Origin: Schlegelella_A sp963778525
Lineage (GTDB): Bacteria; Pseudomonadota; Gammaproteobacteria; Burkholderiales; Burkholderiaceae_C
Direction: 5' to 3'
DNA length: 64,000 nucleotides
NCBI GenBank assembly: GCA_963778525.1
Contig: CAVZUJ010000002.1
Span: 496,001 to 560,000, forward strand
A program made the translations under genes and the position numbers. The stretch's first letter is position 1. The number at the start of each line of letters is the position of its first letter. Of this stretch, positions 36,665 through 47,198 are shown one piece after another. The notes below the pieces were generated by a model that was not told where the DNA came from, ran no database searches, and was given only the letters and a program-made list of their open reading frames with translations.

Positions 36665-37918
36665 ATGGCCGACATCAAGAACTACACCCTGAATTTCGGG
36701 CCGCAGCATCCCGCCGCGCACGGTGTGCTGCGTCTGGTGCTCGAGCTCGACGGCGAAGTGATCCAGCGCGCCGACCCGCACATCGGCCTGCTCCATCGCG
36801 CCACCGAAAAGCTGGCCGAGACGCGCACCTACATCCAGTCGCTGCCCTACATGGACCGGCTCGACTACGTCTCGATGATGTGCAACGAGCACGCCTACTG
36901 CCTGGCGATCGAAAAGCTGCTCGGCGTCGACGTGCCGATCCGCGCCCAGTACATCCGCGTCATGTTCGCGGAGATCACCCGGCTCATGAACCACCTGATG
37001 TTCCTCGGCGCGCACGGCCTCGACTGCGGCGCGATGAACATCTTCATCTACTGCTTTCGCGAGCGCGAGGACCTGTTCGACATGTACGAGGCGGCCTCGG
37101 GCGCGCGCATGCATGCGGCCTACTTCCGCCCGGGCGGCGTCTACCGCGACCTGCCCGACACCATGCCGCAATACCGGCAGTCGAAGATCCGCGGCGCCAA
37201 GGCCACCGGCGAGCTGAACGAGAGCCGGCAGGGCTCGTTGCTCGATTTCATCGACGACTTCGTCAAGCGCTTTCCGCAGAAGGTCGACGAATACGAGACC
37301 CTGCTCACCGACAACCGCATCTGGAAGCAGCGCACCGTCGGCATCGGCGTCGTCACGCCGGAGCGGGCCAAGAATCTCGGCTTCACCGGCCCGATGCTGC
37401 GCGGCTCCGGCATTCTCTGGGACCTGCGCAAGCACCAGCCCTACGACGTCTACGACAAGGTCGACTTCGACGTGCCGCTCGGCCGCAACGGCGATACCTA
37501 CGACCGCTACCTCGTCCGCGTCGAGGAGATGCGGCAGGCCAACCGCATCATCCGGCAATGCGTCGACTGGCTGAAGGCCAATCCGGGGCCGGTCATCACG
37601 TCGAACCACAAGGTGGCGCCGCCGTCGCGCGTCGACATGAAGACCGGGATGGAAGACCTCATCCACCACTTCAAGCTCTTCACCGAGGGCTTCCGCGTGC
37701 CCGAGGGCGAGGCCTACGCGGCGGTCGAGCACCCGAAGGGCGAGTTCGGCATCTACATCGTCAGCGACGGCGCCAACAAGCCCTACCGCCTGAAGATCCG
37801 CCCACCCGGCTTTCCGCATCTCGCGGCGCTCGACGAGATGGCGCGCGGCCACATGATCGCCGACGCCGTCGCCATCATCGGCACGATGGACATCGTGTTC
37901 GGGGAGATCGATCGATGA
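36665..37918 (+). CDS. nuoD: NADH-quinone oxidoreductase subunit D
   Basis: 417 aa, 49 kDa subunit forming the quinone pocket with NuoB. Conserved LNFGPQHPAAHGVLR, YIQSLPYMDRLDYVSMM and the C-terminal hydrogenase-like end AIIGTMDIVFGEIDR. The stop overlaps the nuoE start (ATGA). Confidence 0.97.
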   Translation: MADIKNYTLNFGPQHPAAHGVLRLVLELDGEVIQRADPHIGLLHRATEKLAETRTYIQSLPYMDRLDYVSMMCNEHAYCLAIEKLLGVDVPIRAQYIRVMFAEITRLMNHLMFLGAHGLDCGAMNIFIYCFREREDLFDMYEAASGARMHAAYFRPGGVYRDLPDTMPQYRQSKIRGAKATGELNESRQGSLLDFIDDFVKRFPQKVDEYETLLTDNRIWKQRTVGIGVVTPERAKNLGFTGPMLRGSGILWDLRKHQPYDVYDKVDFDVPLGRNGDTYDRYLVRVEEMRQANRIIRQCVDWLKANPGPVITSNHKVAPPSRVDMKTGMEDLIHHFKLFTEGFRVPEGEAYAAVEHPKGEFGIYIVSDGANKPYRLKIRPPGFPHLAALDEMARGHMIADAVAIIGTMDIVFGEIDR

Positions 37919-38520
37919 GCACGTCGGTGGTCGATCCGGCGCGCGGGCAGCCGCGGCCCGGTGGCGCGGCTCCGGGCGGCACGGGCGCCGGCGATGTCGC
38001 TGCAGTCCAGTCGCCTGCGAAGCTTTCGCCTGCCGCGGCCGCGGGCTTCGAGCGCGAGATCGCCAAGTACCCGCCCGAAGGCAAGGCCTCGGCGGTGATC
38101 GCCTGCCTCGCCATCCTGCAGAAGGAACACGGGTTCATCTCCCGGCAGAGCGAGCAGCTCGTGGCCGAGGCGCTCGGCATGCCGCCGATCGCGGTGCACG
38201 AGGTCACCACCTTCTACAACATGTTCAATCAGGCGCCGGTCGGGCGCTTCAAGTTCAACGTCTGCACCAACCTGCCTTGCCAGCTGCGCGGCGGCAAACA
38301 CGCGCTCGAGCACCTGTGCGCGTCGCTCGGCGTGGAAGAGGGCGGCACCACCGCCGACGGCGCCTTCACGGTGCAGCAGGCCGAGTGTCTCGGCGCCTGC
38401 GCCGATGCGCCGGTGATGCTCGTCAACGACTTGCAGATGGTGAGCTTCATGAACGACGCGCGGCTCGACGAGCTGGTCTCGACCTTGCGTGCGCAGAGCC
38501 CGGCGGACACCACCTCATGA
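37915..38520 (+). CDS. nuoE: NADH-quinone oxidoreductase subunit E
   Basis: 201 aa. Binds the N1a [2Fe-2S] cluster through Cys in VCTNLPCQLRGG and ECLGACADAPVM. The first 40 residues are a Gly/Pro/Ala-rich extension not needed for the fold. ATG overlaps the nuoD stop. Confidence 0.95.
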   Translation: MSTSVVDPARGQPRPGGAAPGGTGAGDVAAVQSPAKLSPAAAAGFEREIAKYPPEGKASAVIACLAILQKEHGFISRQSEQLVAEALGMPPIAVHEVTTFYNMFNQAPVGRFKFNVCTNLPCQLRGGKHALEHLCASLGVEEGGTTADGAFTVQQAECLGACADAPVMLVNDLQMVSFMNDARLDELVSTLRAQSPADTTS

Positions 38521-40035
38521 TGCCCACGCTCGATCTTTCCCGCTTCCAGGCCACCGGCACGGAATCCTGCTTTCACGGCCGCCACATCGAGCCGCAGATC
38601 TATGCCGGCCTCGACGGCAAGAACTGGCGCCTGAAGGAGTACGAGGCGCGCGGCGGCTACCAGGCGTGGCGGAAGATCCTCGGTGCATCGACGAGCGCCG
38701 GCTCCGCCGTCGCAGGCGAGGGCGCGGGCATGACGCCGGACCAGGTCATCGCCGAAGTCAAGGCCTCGGGCCTGCGCGGCCGGGGCGGCGCGGGCTTTCC
38801 GACCGGCCTGAAGTGGAGCTTCATGCCGCGCCAGTTCCCGGGCGCGAAGTACCTGGTCTGCAATTCCGACGAAGGCGAGCCGGGCACCTGCAAGGACCGC
38901 GACCTGCTGATGTTCAATCCGCACATCGTCATCGAAGGCATGGCGATCGCGGCGTATGCGATGGGCGTGAAGGTCGCCTACAACTACATCCACGGCGAGA
39001 TCTACGAGGTCTACGAGCGCTTCGAGGAAGCACTCGAGGAAGCGCGTGCGGCCGGCTATCTGGGCGATGCGATCCTGGGCTCGAAGTGCGACTTCCAGCT
39101 GCATGCCTGCCATGGCTTCGGCGCCTACATCTGCGGCGAGGAGACGGCGCTGCTCGAGTCCCTCGAAGGCAAGAAGGGCCAGCCGCGCTTCAAGCCGCCG
39201 TTCCCCGCGAGCTATGGGCTCTACGGCAAGCCGACGACGATCAACAACACCGAGACCTTCGCTGCGGTGCCGTGGATCATCATGAACGGCGGCCCGGCCT
39301 ATCTCGAAATCGGCAAGCCGAACAACGGCGGCACCAAGATCTTCTCGGTCGTCGGCGACGTGCAAAAGCCCGGCAACTACGAAGTGCCGCTCGGCACTCC
39401 GTTCACCAAGCTGCTCGAGCTCGCCGGCGGCGTGCCCGAAGGCCGCACGCTGAAGGCGGTGATCCCCGGCGGCTCGTCGGCGCCGGTGCTGCCGGCGTCG
39501 GTGATGAACGAGCTGACGATGGACTACGACGCCATCGCCAAGGCCGGCTCCATGCTCGGCTCGGGCGCCGTCATCGTGATGGACGACTCGCGCTCGATGG
39601 TCCATTCGCTGCTGCGCCTGTCCTACTTCTACATGCACGAGAGCTGCGGCCAGTGCACGCCGTGCCGCGAAGGCACGGGCTGGCTCTACCGCATGGTCGA
39701 GCGCATCGCCAACGGCCAGGGTCGCGAGAAGGACATCGAGCTGCTGAACTAGCGTCTCCGACAACATCAAGGGCCGCACGATCTGCGCGCTCGGTGATGC
39801 CGCGGCGATGCCGGTGCGGGCGATGATCAAGCACTTCAAGGGCGAGTTCGTCGACCTCATCGAGAAGGCCGCGAAGCCGGTCCATTCGGGCGTGCTCGGC
39901 TCTGCCGGCAGCATTCACCCGGAACAGAGCTCGTCGCTTGCCGGCGTGCCGCACCCGACGGTCTCGCCGGTCGGTGAGCCGCGCCACGCCTCGGCCAAGG
40001 AAACGACAGGCGACGACCTTCGGAGCCGCGTCATG
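38517..40035 (+). CDS. nuoF: NADH-quinone oxidoreductase subunit F (one frameshift, stop unclear)
   Basis: NADH-binding flavoprotein with FMN and N3 cluster. RGRGGAGFPTGLKW (FMN/NADH loop), YICGEETALLESLEG and the cluster motif ESCGQCTPCREGTGWLYR are seen; the last ligand is in RTICALGDAAAMPV. An extra T near 39750 creates an apparent TAG after DIELLN; the true frame continues with SVSDNIKGR. The reading frame then runs in frame through a 60-residue unusual tail into nuoG without a stop. A TGA overlapping the nuoG ATG at 40034 exists in the next frame, so I end the gene there provisionally. Confidence 0.85.
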
Positions 40036-42423
40036 ATCGAGATCGACCTCGACGGCCAGAAGGTCTCGGTGCCCGAGGGCAGCATGGTCATGCATGCCGC
40101 CGACGTCGCCGGCACCTACATCCCGCACTTCTGCTATCACAAGAAGCTGACCATCGCGGCGAACTGCCGGATGTGCCTGGTCGACATCGAGAAGGCGCCC
40201 AAGCCGATGCCGGCCTGCGCCACGCCGGTGACGCAGGGCATGATCGTGCGCACCAAGAGCGACAAGGCGCTCAACGCCCAGCAGGGGGTGATGGAGTTCC
40301 TGCTCATCAACCATCCGCTCGACTGCCCGATCTGCGACCAGGGCGGCGAGTGCCAGCTGCAGGACCTCGCGGTCGGCTACGGTGCGCTCCTCCTCGCGCT
40401 ACGACGAAGACAAGCGCGTCGTCTTCCCCAAGGACGTCGGCCCGCTGATCTCCATGAAGGAGATGAACCGCTGCATCCACTGCACGCGCTGCGTCCGCTT
40501 CGGCCAGGAAGTGGCCGGCGTGATGGAGCTGGGCATGATCCACCGCGGCGAGCACTCCGAGATCACCACCATCGCCGGCGACACGATCGACTCCGAGCTC
40601 TCGGGCAACATGATCGACATCTGCCCGGTCGGCGCGCTCACGAGCAAGCCGTTCCGCTACAGCGCCCGCACCTGGGAGCTGTCGCGCCGCAAGAGCATCA
40701 GCCCGCACGATTCCACCGGCGCCAACCTGGTGGTCCAGATCAAGGGTGCGCAGGTGATGCGCGTCGTGCCGTTCGAGAACGAGGACGTCAACGAATGCTG
40801 GCTCGCCGATCGCGACCGCTTTTCGTACGAGGCGCTTCAATTCGCCCGAGCGGCTGACCGCGCCGATGATCAGGCAGGGCGGCGAGTGGAAGAGCGTCGA
40901 CTGGACGGCCGCGCTCGACTACGTATCGCGCGGCCTGACGCAGATTTCCGTCGAGCACGGCGCCGCGAGCGTCGGCGCCCTGGCTTCGCCGATCAGCACC
41001 GTCGAGGAATTGCACCTGCTCGCCAAGCTGATGCGCGGCCTCGGCAGCGAGAACGTCGACAGCCGCCTGCGCGAGGTCGCACCGGCACCCGTCGGCGCGC
41101 CGGTGCGCTGGCTCGGGCGCTCGATCGCCTCGCTCTCGGACCTGCAGCGCGTGCTTGTCGTGGGATCGTTCCTGCGCAAGGACCATCCGCTGTTCGCTCA
41201 CGCCTGCGCCACGCCACGAAGAAGGGCGCCAAGGTGATGAGCGTGCACGCGCTGCGCGACGACTGGCTGATGCCGATGGGCGCCAGCCTGGCACTGGCGC
41301 CGAGCGCCTGGGTCCAGGGGCTGGCCGACATCGCCGCGCAGATTGCGCGGCAGCAAGGGCGTCGCGGCACCGGCGCCGGGCCATGACAGCGACGCGGCCA
41401 AGGCCATCGCGAAGGCGCTGCTCAGCGGCGAGCGCAAGGCAGTGCTCCTCGGCAACGCCGCGGCGCAGCATCCGCAAGCAGGCGAGCTCGAGCGACTGGC
41501 GCGCTGGATTGCCGCCGAAACTGGCGCCACCTTCGGCTGGCTCGGCGATGGCGGCAACGCCGTCGGTGCGCAGCTCGTCGGTGCCGTGCCCAACATGGAC
41601 GGGCTGGCCGCGGCGGCGATGCTTGCTTCGGGGACGCCGCTCAAGGCCTTCGTGCTCCTGAACACCGAGCCGGCACTCGACGCCGCCGATGGCGCCGCAG
41701 CCGCAGCGGCCTTGCGCGGCGCCGAGATGGTGGTCGCGCTCACCGCGTTCAAGCCGGCACCTGGCGACGACAGCGCCGACGTGCTGCTGCCGATCGCACC
41801 GTTCACCGAGACATCGGGCACTTTCGTCAATGCCGAGGGGCGCGTGCAGAGCTTCCATGGCGTCGTCAAGCCGCAGGGCGAGGCGCGGCCGGCGTGGAAG
41901 GTGCTGCGCGTGCTCGGCAATCTGCTCGGCCTCTCGGGCTTCGGCTTCGAGACTTCCGACGAGGTTCGAGCCGAGGCGCTCGGCGACGTCGGCACGATCG
42001 GCGCGCGTCTGGCCGCCGCCTGCGCCGCCTCCACCGCGTCCGAGCCGGCTCTGGCGCCGAGCGCCGCGGCCAGCGGCGCGCTCGAGCGGATCGCCGACGT
42101 GCCGATCTATGCCGCCGACGCCATCGTTCGCCGCGCCAGCGCGCTGCAGCTGACGGCCGATGCGCGGCTGCCCCGCGATCGGCGTGCCGAGCGAGCTCGC
42201 CGCCGAGCGCGGCATCGTCGACGGCGCGCGCGTGCGCGTGACGCAGGGCGGCGCCGCCATCGTCCTGGAGGCGCACGTCGATGCAGCGCTCGCCGCCAAC
42301 GTGCTGCGCGTTCCGGCCTCGCACCCGCTGACGGCGGCGCTCGGTCCGATGTTCGGCTCGGTCGAGCTGGCCATCGAGCCGAGCACGCAAGGCGTCGGCG
42401 CGGCCACCGCCGGTGCCGTCTGA
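40033..42423 (+). CDS. nuoG: NADH-quinone oxidoreductase subunit G (about five frameshifts)
   Basis: About 795 aa when repaired. 75 kDa subunit with clusters N1b, N4 and N5. N-terminal ferredoxin (YIPHFCYHKKLTIAANCRMC), HPLDCPICDQGGECQLQD, CIHCTRCVRFGQE, then the molybdopterin-like domain. Frame changes lie near 40384, 40838, 41201 (this one a lost base), 41358 and 42165. After correction the pieces join smoothly to the end VELAIEPSTQGVGAATAGAV. The gene is required for complex I, so the breaks are probably errors. Confidence 0.85.
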
Positions 42424-42430
42424 GCTCGCG

Positions 42431-43528
42431 ATGATCGACTCGATCAACGCCTTCGGCACCTCGACGCTCGGCGCGGCGTGGCCCACCGTGTGGGCCGTGG
42501 TCCGCATCGTCTGCCTCGTCGTGCCGCTGCTCGGCTGCGTCGCCTACCTGACGCTGTGGGAGCGCAAGGCGATCGGCTGGAGCCAGATCCGGCCGGGCCC
42601 GAACCGCGTCGGCCCGCTCGGCCTGCTGCAGCCCATCGCCGATGCCGTCAAGCTGATCTTCAAGGAGATCATCGTTCCGACGGCAGCGAACAAGGGCCTG
42701 TTCTTCCTCGGCCCGGTGATGACCATCATGCCGGCGCTGGCCGCCTGGGTCGTCATCCCGTTCGGGCCGGAGAAGGCGCTGTCGAACATCAACGCCGGCC
42801 TGCTGTTCCTGATGGCGATCACCTCGATGGAGGTCTACGGCGTGATCATCGCCGGCTGGGCCTCGAACTCGAAGTACGCCTTCCTCGGCGCGCTGCGCGC
42901 CTCGGCGCAGATGGTGAGCTACGAGATCGCGATGGGCTTCGCGCTCGTCGTCGTGCTGATGGTCTCGGCCAGCCTGAACATGACCGACATCGTGCTCGGC
43001 CAGGGCCGCGGCTTCTTCGCCGAGCATGGCTGGACCTTCCTCAGCTGGAACTGGCTGCCGCTGCTGCCGATCTTCGTCGTCTACGTGATCTCGGGCATCG
43101 CCGAAACCAACCGGGCCCCGTTCGACGTGGTCGAGGGCGAATCGGAAATCGTCGCCGGCCACATGGTCGAGTACTCGGGCATGGCCTTCGCGATGTTCTT
43201 CCTCGCCGAATACGCCAACATGATCCTCGTCTCGGCGCTGGCCTCGGTGATGTTCCTCGGCGGCTGGATGGCGCCGGTCTCGTTCGCGATCGTCGGCATG
43301 GAGACGCCGTCGTGGATCGCCTCCACGGCGTGGTTCTGGAACTGGTTCTGGCTGTTCGCCAAGACCTTCATCATCGCGACGCTGTTCCTGTGGGTGCGCG
43401 CCACCTTCCCGCGTTTTCGCTACGACCAGATCATGCGTCTGGGCTGGAAGATCTTCATTCCGGTCTCGCTCGTCTGGCTCGTCGTCGTCGGGCTGGTGAT
43501 CGAGTCGCCCTGGAACATCTGGAAGTAG
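42431..43528 (+). CDS. nuoH: NADH-quinone oxidoreductase subunit H
   Basis: 365-aa membrane subunit at the junction of the arms, with eight helices. Signatures: YLTLWERKAIGWSQIRPGPNR and the quinone-site loop SGIAETNRAPFDVVEGESE. Start MIDSINAFG; seven bases after the nuoG stop. Confidence 0.97.
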   Translation: MIDSINAFGTSTLGAAWPTVWAVVRIVCLVVPLLGCVAYLTLWERKAIGWSQIRPGPNRVGPLGLLQPIADAVKLIFKEIIVPTAANKGLFFLGPVMTIMPALAAWVVIPFGPEKALSNINAGLLFLMAITSMEVYGVIIAGWASNSKYAFLGALRASAQMVSYEIAMGFALVVVLMVSASLNMTDIVLGQGRGFFAEHGWTFLSWNWLPLLPIFVVYVISGIAETNRAPFDVVEGESEIVAGHMVEYSGMAFAMFFLAEYANMILVSALASVMFLGGWMAPVSFAIVGMETPSWIASTAWFWNWFWLFAKTFIIATLFLWVRATFPRFRYDQIMRLGWKIFIPVSLVWLVVVGLVIESPWNIWK

Positions 43529-43541
43529 GGCGGAGCAGCAC

Positions 43542-44039
43542 ATGGCTCAGGCAACACCGATCAAGGATTTTCTCTCGAGCTTCATGCTCGGCGAGCTCTT
43601 CAAGGGCATGCGCCTCACGGGTCGCCACTTTCTCTCGAAGAAGGTGACGGTGCAGTACCCCGAGGAGAAGACGCCGCTCAGCCCGCGCTTTCGCGGCCTG
43701 CACGCGCTGCGCCGCTACGAGAACGGCGAAGAGCGCTGCATCGCCTGCAAGCTGTGCGAAGCGGTGTGCCCGGCGCTGGCCATCACGATCGAGAGCGACG
43801 TGCGCGACGACGGCTCGCGCCGCACCACCCGCTACGACATCGACCTCACCAAGTGCATCTTCTGCGGCTTTTGCGAAGAGAGCTGCCCGGTCGACTCGAT
43901 CGTCGAGACGCACATCTTCGAATACCACGGCGAAAAGCGCGGCGACCTGTACTTCACCAAGGACATGCTGCTCGCCGTCGGCGACCGCTACGAACCCGAG
44001 ATCGCCAAGGCAAAGGAGGCGGACGCCAAGTACCGCTGA
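43542..44039 (+). CDS. nuoI: NADH-quinone oxidoreductase subunit I
   Basis: 165 aa. Two [4Fe-4S] clusters N6a/N6b from CIACKLCEAVCP and CIFCGFCEESCP. Start MAQATPIKDFLSSFMLGELFKGM. Intact. Confidence 0.97.
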   Translation: MAQATPIKDFLSSFMLGELFKGMRLTGRHFLSKKVTVQYPEEKTPLSPRFRGLHALRRYENGEERCIACKLCEAVCPALAITIESDVRDDGSRRTTRYDIDLTKCIFCGFCEESCPVDSIVETHIFEYHGEKRGDLYFTKDMLLAVGDRYEPEIAKAKEADAKYR

Positions 44040-44096
44040 GTTGCCGGCCGCCTCGCCACGAGGCGGCCCGGACGAGGCGTGCCCGCACCCGATGCC

Positions 44097-44744
44097 ATGA
44101 CCACCGCCACCGCGCTCTTCTACGTCTTCTCGGCCGTGCTGCTGTTCGCGGCGTTTCGCGTCATCACGGCGCGCAGCCCGGTCTACGCGGCCCTGTACCT
44201 GGTGCTCGCGTTCTTCAGCGCGGCCTGCATCTGGATCCTCCTGCGCGCCGAATTCCTCGCCATCGCGCTGGTGCTGGTCTACGTCGGCGCGGTGATGGTG
44301 CTCTTCCTGTTCGTGGTCATGATGCTCGACATCGACGTCGAGGTCCTGCGCATCGGCTTCTGGAAGCACTTTCCGGTGGCTCTCGTCGTCGGCGTCGTCA
44401 TCGCACTCGAGATGGCGGCGGTGCTGATTCCGGGCTTCTATGTCAGCGAGGCGCGGCCGCTCTCGGCGGCGGCGCTCAAGCTCGGCAACACCAAGCTGCT
44501 CGGCGTCGAGGTCTACACCAGCTACCTCTATCCGCTGCAGATCGCCGCCGTGCTGCTGCTCGTGGCCATCATCGCGGCCATCTCGCTGACCCTGCGCGCG
44601 CGCAAGGACAGCAAGCATGTCCACCCCTCGGAGCAGGTCAAGGCGACCAAGGCCGATCGGCTGCGCATCGTGTCCATGAAGCCCGAGGCCGTGCCGCGCG
44701 ATGCCTCCAGCGCCGCCGCGCCGCCCGTAGGCGACCGGCGATGA
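44097..44744 (+). CDS. nuoJ: NADH-quinone oxidoreductase subunit J
   Basis: 215-aa membrane subunit with five helices. Motif VYVGAVMVLFLFVVMMLDID carries the pi-bulge helix. ATG 44097 (MTTATALFYVFSAV) fits the family better than a GTG six codons upstream. The last 40 residues are a polar tail. Confidence 0.95.
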   Translation: MTTATALFYVFSAVLLFAAFRVITARSPVYAALYLVLAFFSAACIWILLRAEFLAIALVLVYVGAVMVLFLFVVMMLDIDVEVLRIGFWKHFPVALVVGVVIALEMAAVLIPGFYVSEARPLSAAALKLGNTKLLGVEVYTSYLYPLQIAAVLLLVAIIAAISLTLRARKDSKHVHPSEQVKATKADRLRIVSMKPEAVPRDASSAAAPPVGDRR

Positions 44745-44754
44745 GGAGCCTGCC

Positions 44755-45072
44755 ATGAGCCTCGGACCGGTGACGCTGGGCCACTACCTCACGCTCGGCG
44801 CGATCCTCTTCGCGCTGTCGGTGATCGGCATCTTCCTCAACCGCAAGAACCTGATCGTGCTGCTGATGGCGATCGAGCTGATGCTGCTCGCCGTCAACCT
44901 CAACTTCGTCGCCTTCTCGTACTACCTCGGCGACATGAGCGGCCAGGTGTTCGTGTTCTTCATCCTCACCGTGGCCGCCGCCGAGTCGGCGATCGGCCTG
45001 GCGATCCTGGTGGTGCTGTTCCGCACCCGCTCGACGATCGCCGTCGACGAGCTCGACTCGCTCAAGGGCTAG
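44755..45072 (+). CDS. nuoK: NADH-quinone oxidoreductase subunit K
   Basis: 105-aa three-helix subunit. Conserved glutamates in LLMAIELMLLAVNLNFV and VAAAESAIGLAILV belong to the proton path. Preceded by AGGAG. Confidence 0.97.
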   Translation: MSLGPVTLGHYLTLGAILFALSVIGIFLNRKNLIVLLMAIELMLLAVNLNFVAFSYYLGDMSGQVFVFFILTVAAAESAIGLAILVVLFRTRSTIAVDELDSLKG

Positions 45073-45077
45073 CGCGC

Positions 45078-47184
45078 ATGGCGATCACCCTGTCTCCCGC
45101 CCTGCTCGTGGCCGTGCCCGTGGCGCCGCTCGTCGGCGCCGATCGTGGCCGGCCTTTTCGGCAAGCAGGTGGGCCGTGCCGGTGCGCACCGGATCACGAT
45201 CCTCGGCGTCGCCATCGCGTTCTTCATCTCGGCCTACGTGCTCTACGCCGTGGTCGCCGAAGGCGCGCGTTTCAACGCGACGATCTACGAATGGCTGACG
45301 ATCGGCACCCTGGGCTCGCCGGGCGGCCTGCGGATGGAGATCGGTTTCCTGGTCGACGGCCTGACGGCGATGATGATGTGCGTCGTCACCTTCGTCTCCC
45401 TGATGGTGCACATCTACACCATCGGCTACATGGCCGACGATCCCGGCTACCAGCGCTTCTTCAGCTACATCTCGCTGTTCACCTTCTCGATGCTCATGCT
45501 GGTCATGAGCAACAACTTCCTGCAGCTCTTCTTCGGCTGGGAAGCGGTGGGCCTGGTCTCGTACCTGCTGATCGGCTTCTGGTTCACCCGGCCGACGGCG
45601 ATCTTCGCCAACATGAAGGCGTTCATCGTCAACCGGGTCGGCGACTTCGGCTTCATCCTCGGCATCGGCCTGATCGTCGCCTATGCCGGCACGCTCAACT
45701 ACAGCGAGGCTTTCGCCCGTGGCGGCGACCTGTCGCGCCTGATGTTCCCGGGCATGGACTGGCGGCTCATCACCGTCATCTGCATCTGCCTGTTCATCGG
45801 CGCGATGGGCAAGAGCGCGCAGTTTCCGCTCCACGTCTGGCTGCCCGATTCGATGGAGGGCCCGACGCCGATCTCGGCCCTGATCCATGCCGCGACGATG
45901 GTGACCGCCGGCATCTTCATGGTCGCCCGCATGTCGCCGCTGTTCGAGTTCTCCGACACCGCGCTCTCGGTGGTGATGGTGATCGGCGCCATCACCGCAT
46001 TCTTCATGGGCCTGCTCGGCATCATCCAGAACGACATCAAGCGGGTCGTCGCCTACTCGACGCTCTCGCAGCTCGGCTACATGACGGTGGCGCTCGGCGC
46101 TTCGGCCTATTCGGTCGCGGTCTTCCACCTGATGACGCACGCCTTCTTCAAGGCGCTGCTCTTCCTGGCCGCCGGCTCGGTGATCATCGGCATGCACCAC
46201 GACCAGGACATCCGCAACATGGGCGGCCTGCGCAAGTACATGCCGATCACCTGGATCACCTCGCTGGTCGGCTCGCTGGCGCTGATCGGCACGCCGTTCT
46301 TCGCCGGCTTCTACTCGAAGGACTCGATCATCGAGGCCGTGCACGCGAGCCATCTCGCCGGTGCCGGCTTCGCCTACCTGGCGGTGGCGGCGGGCGTCTT
46401 CATCACCGCCTTCTATTCGTTCCGGATGTACTTCCTGGTCTTCCACGGACCCGAGCGCTTCAGGCACAAGCCGTTCCCGCCGGATGCGCACGACGACCAT
46501 GCGCTGCTCGACGAGGCCGAGGGCCACGGCGGCAACGCGCAGGCCCTGCCCGCGGAGCCGGGCTCCCATGGCGACGAGCACCACGATCCGCACGAGTCGC
46601 CCTGGGTCGTCACGCTGCCGCTGGTGCTGCTGGCGATTCCCTCCGTCGTCATCGGTGCGATGACGATCGGGCCGATGCTCTTCGGCGACTTCTTCAAGGG
46701 CGCGATCGTCGTCTTCGACGGCCAGCATCCGGCGATGCACGAGCTCGGCAACGACTTCCACGGCTGGTTCGAGATGGCGCTGCACTCGCTCGCCGGCCCG
46801 ATCTTCTGGCTGGCCCTGGCCGGCGTCGTCGTCGCGTGGTACTTCTACCTGCGCCGGCCGGATATCCCGGCGGCCTTGCAGCGGCGCTTCGCTTTTCTCT
46901 ACAAGCTGCTCGACAACAAGTACTACTTCGACTGGTTCAACGAGCACGTTCTGGCCCGGGGCGCGCGCGCCCTCGGCACGGCCTTCTGGAAGGGCGGCGA
47001 CGTGGCCGTCATCGACGGCGTCCTCATCGACGGCTCGGCCAGCGCCATCGGCAGCCTCGCGCGCTCGACCCGGCGCCTGCAGAGCGGCTACCTGTACTGG
47101 TATGCGCTGGTGATGATCGTCGGCGTCATCGGCCTGATGACCTGGCAGCTCTGGCCCTTCCTGGGCACCTTCTTCAGCCGCTGA
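45078..47184 (+). CDS. nuoL: NADH-quinone oxidoreductase subunit L (one frameshift)
   Basis: About 701 aa when repaired. Antiporter-like proton pump with the long lateral helix. EAVGLVSYLLIGFW, KSAQFPLHVWLPDSMEGPTP and KRVVAYSTLSQLGYM are seen. Residues 1-21 (MAITLSPALLVAVPVAPLVGA) lie in one frame; one extra G near 45141 moves the rest. A His/Glu-rich loop (about residues 470-505) is typical of Burkholderiales. Confidence 0.93.
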
Positions 47185-47198
47185 CGACAAACAAGAAC

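Noticed and set aside
34955..37852. Long minus-strand open frame opposite nuoA-nuoD, and a similar one opposite nuoL
   Set aside because: Shadows of high-GC coding sequence: composition rich in Arg, Asp, His and Val, no family resemblance, and the plus strand holds highly conserved complex I genes.
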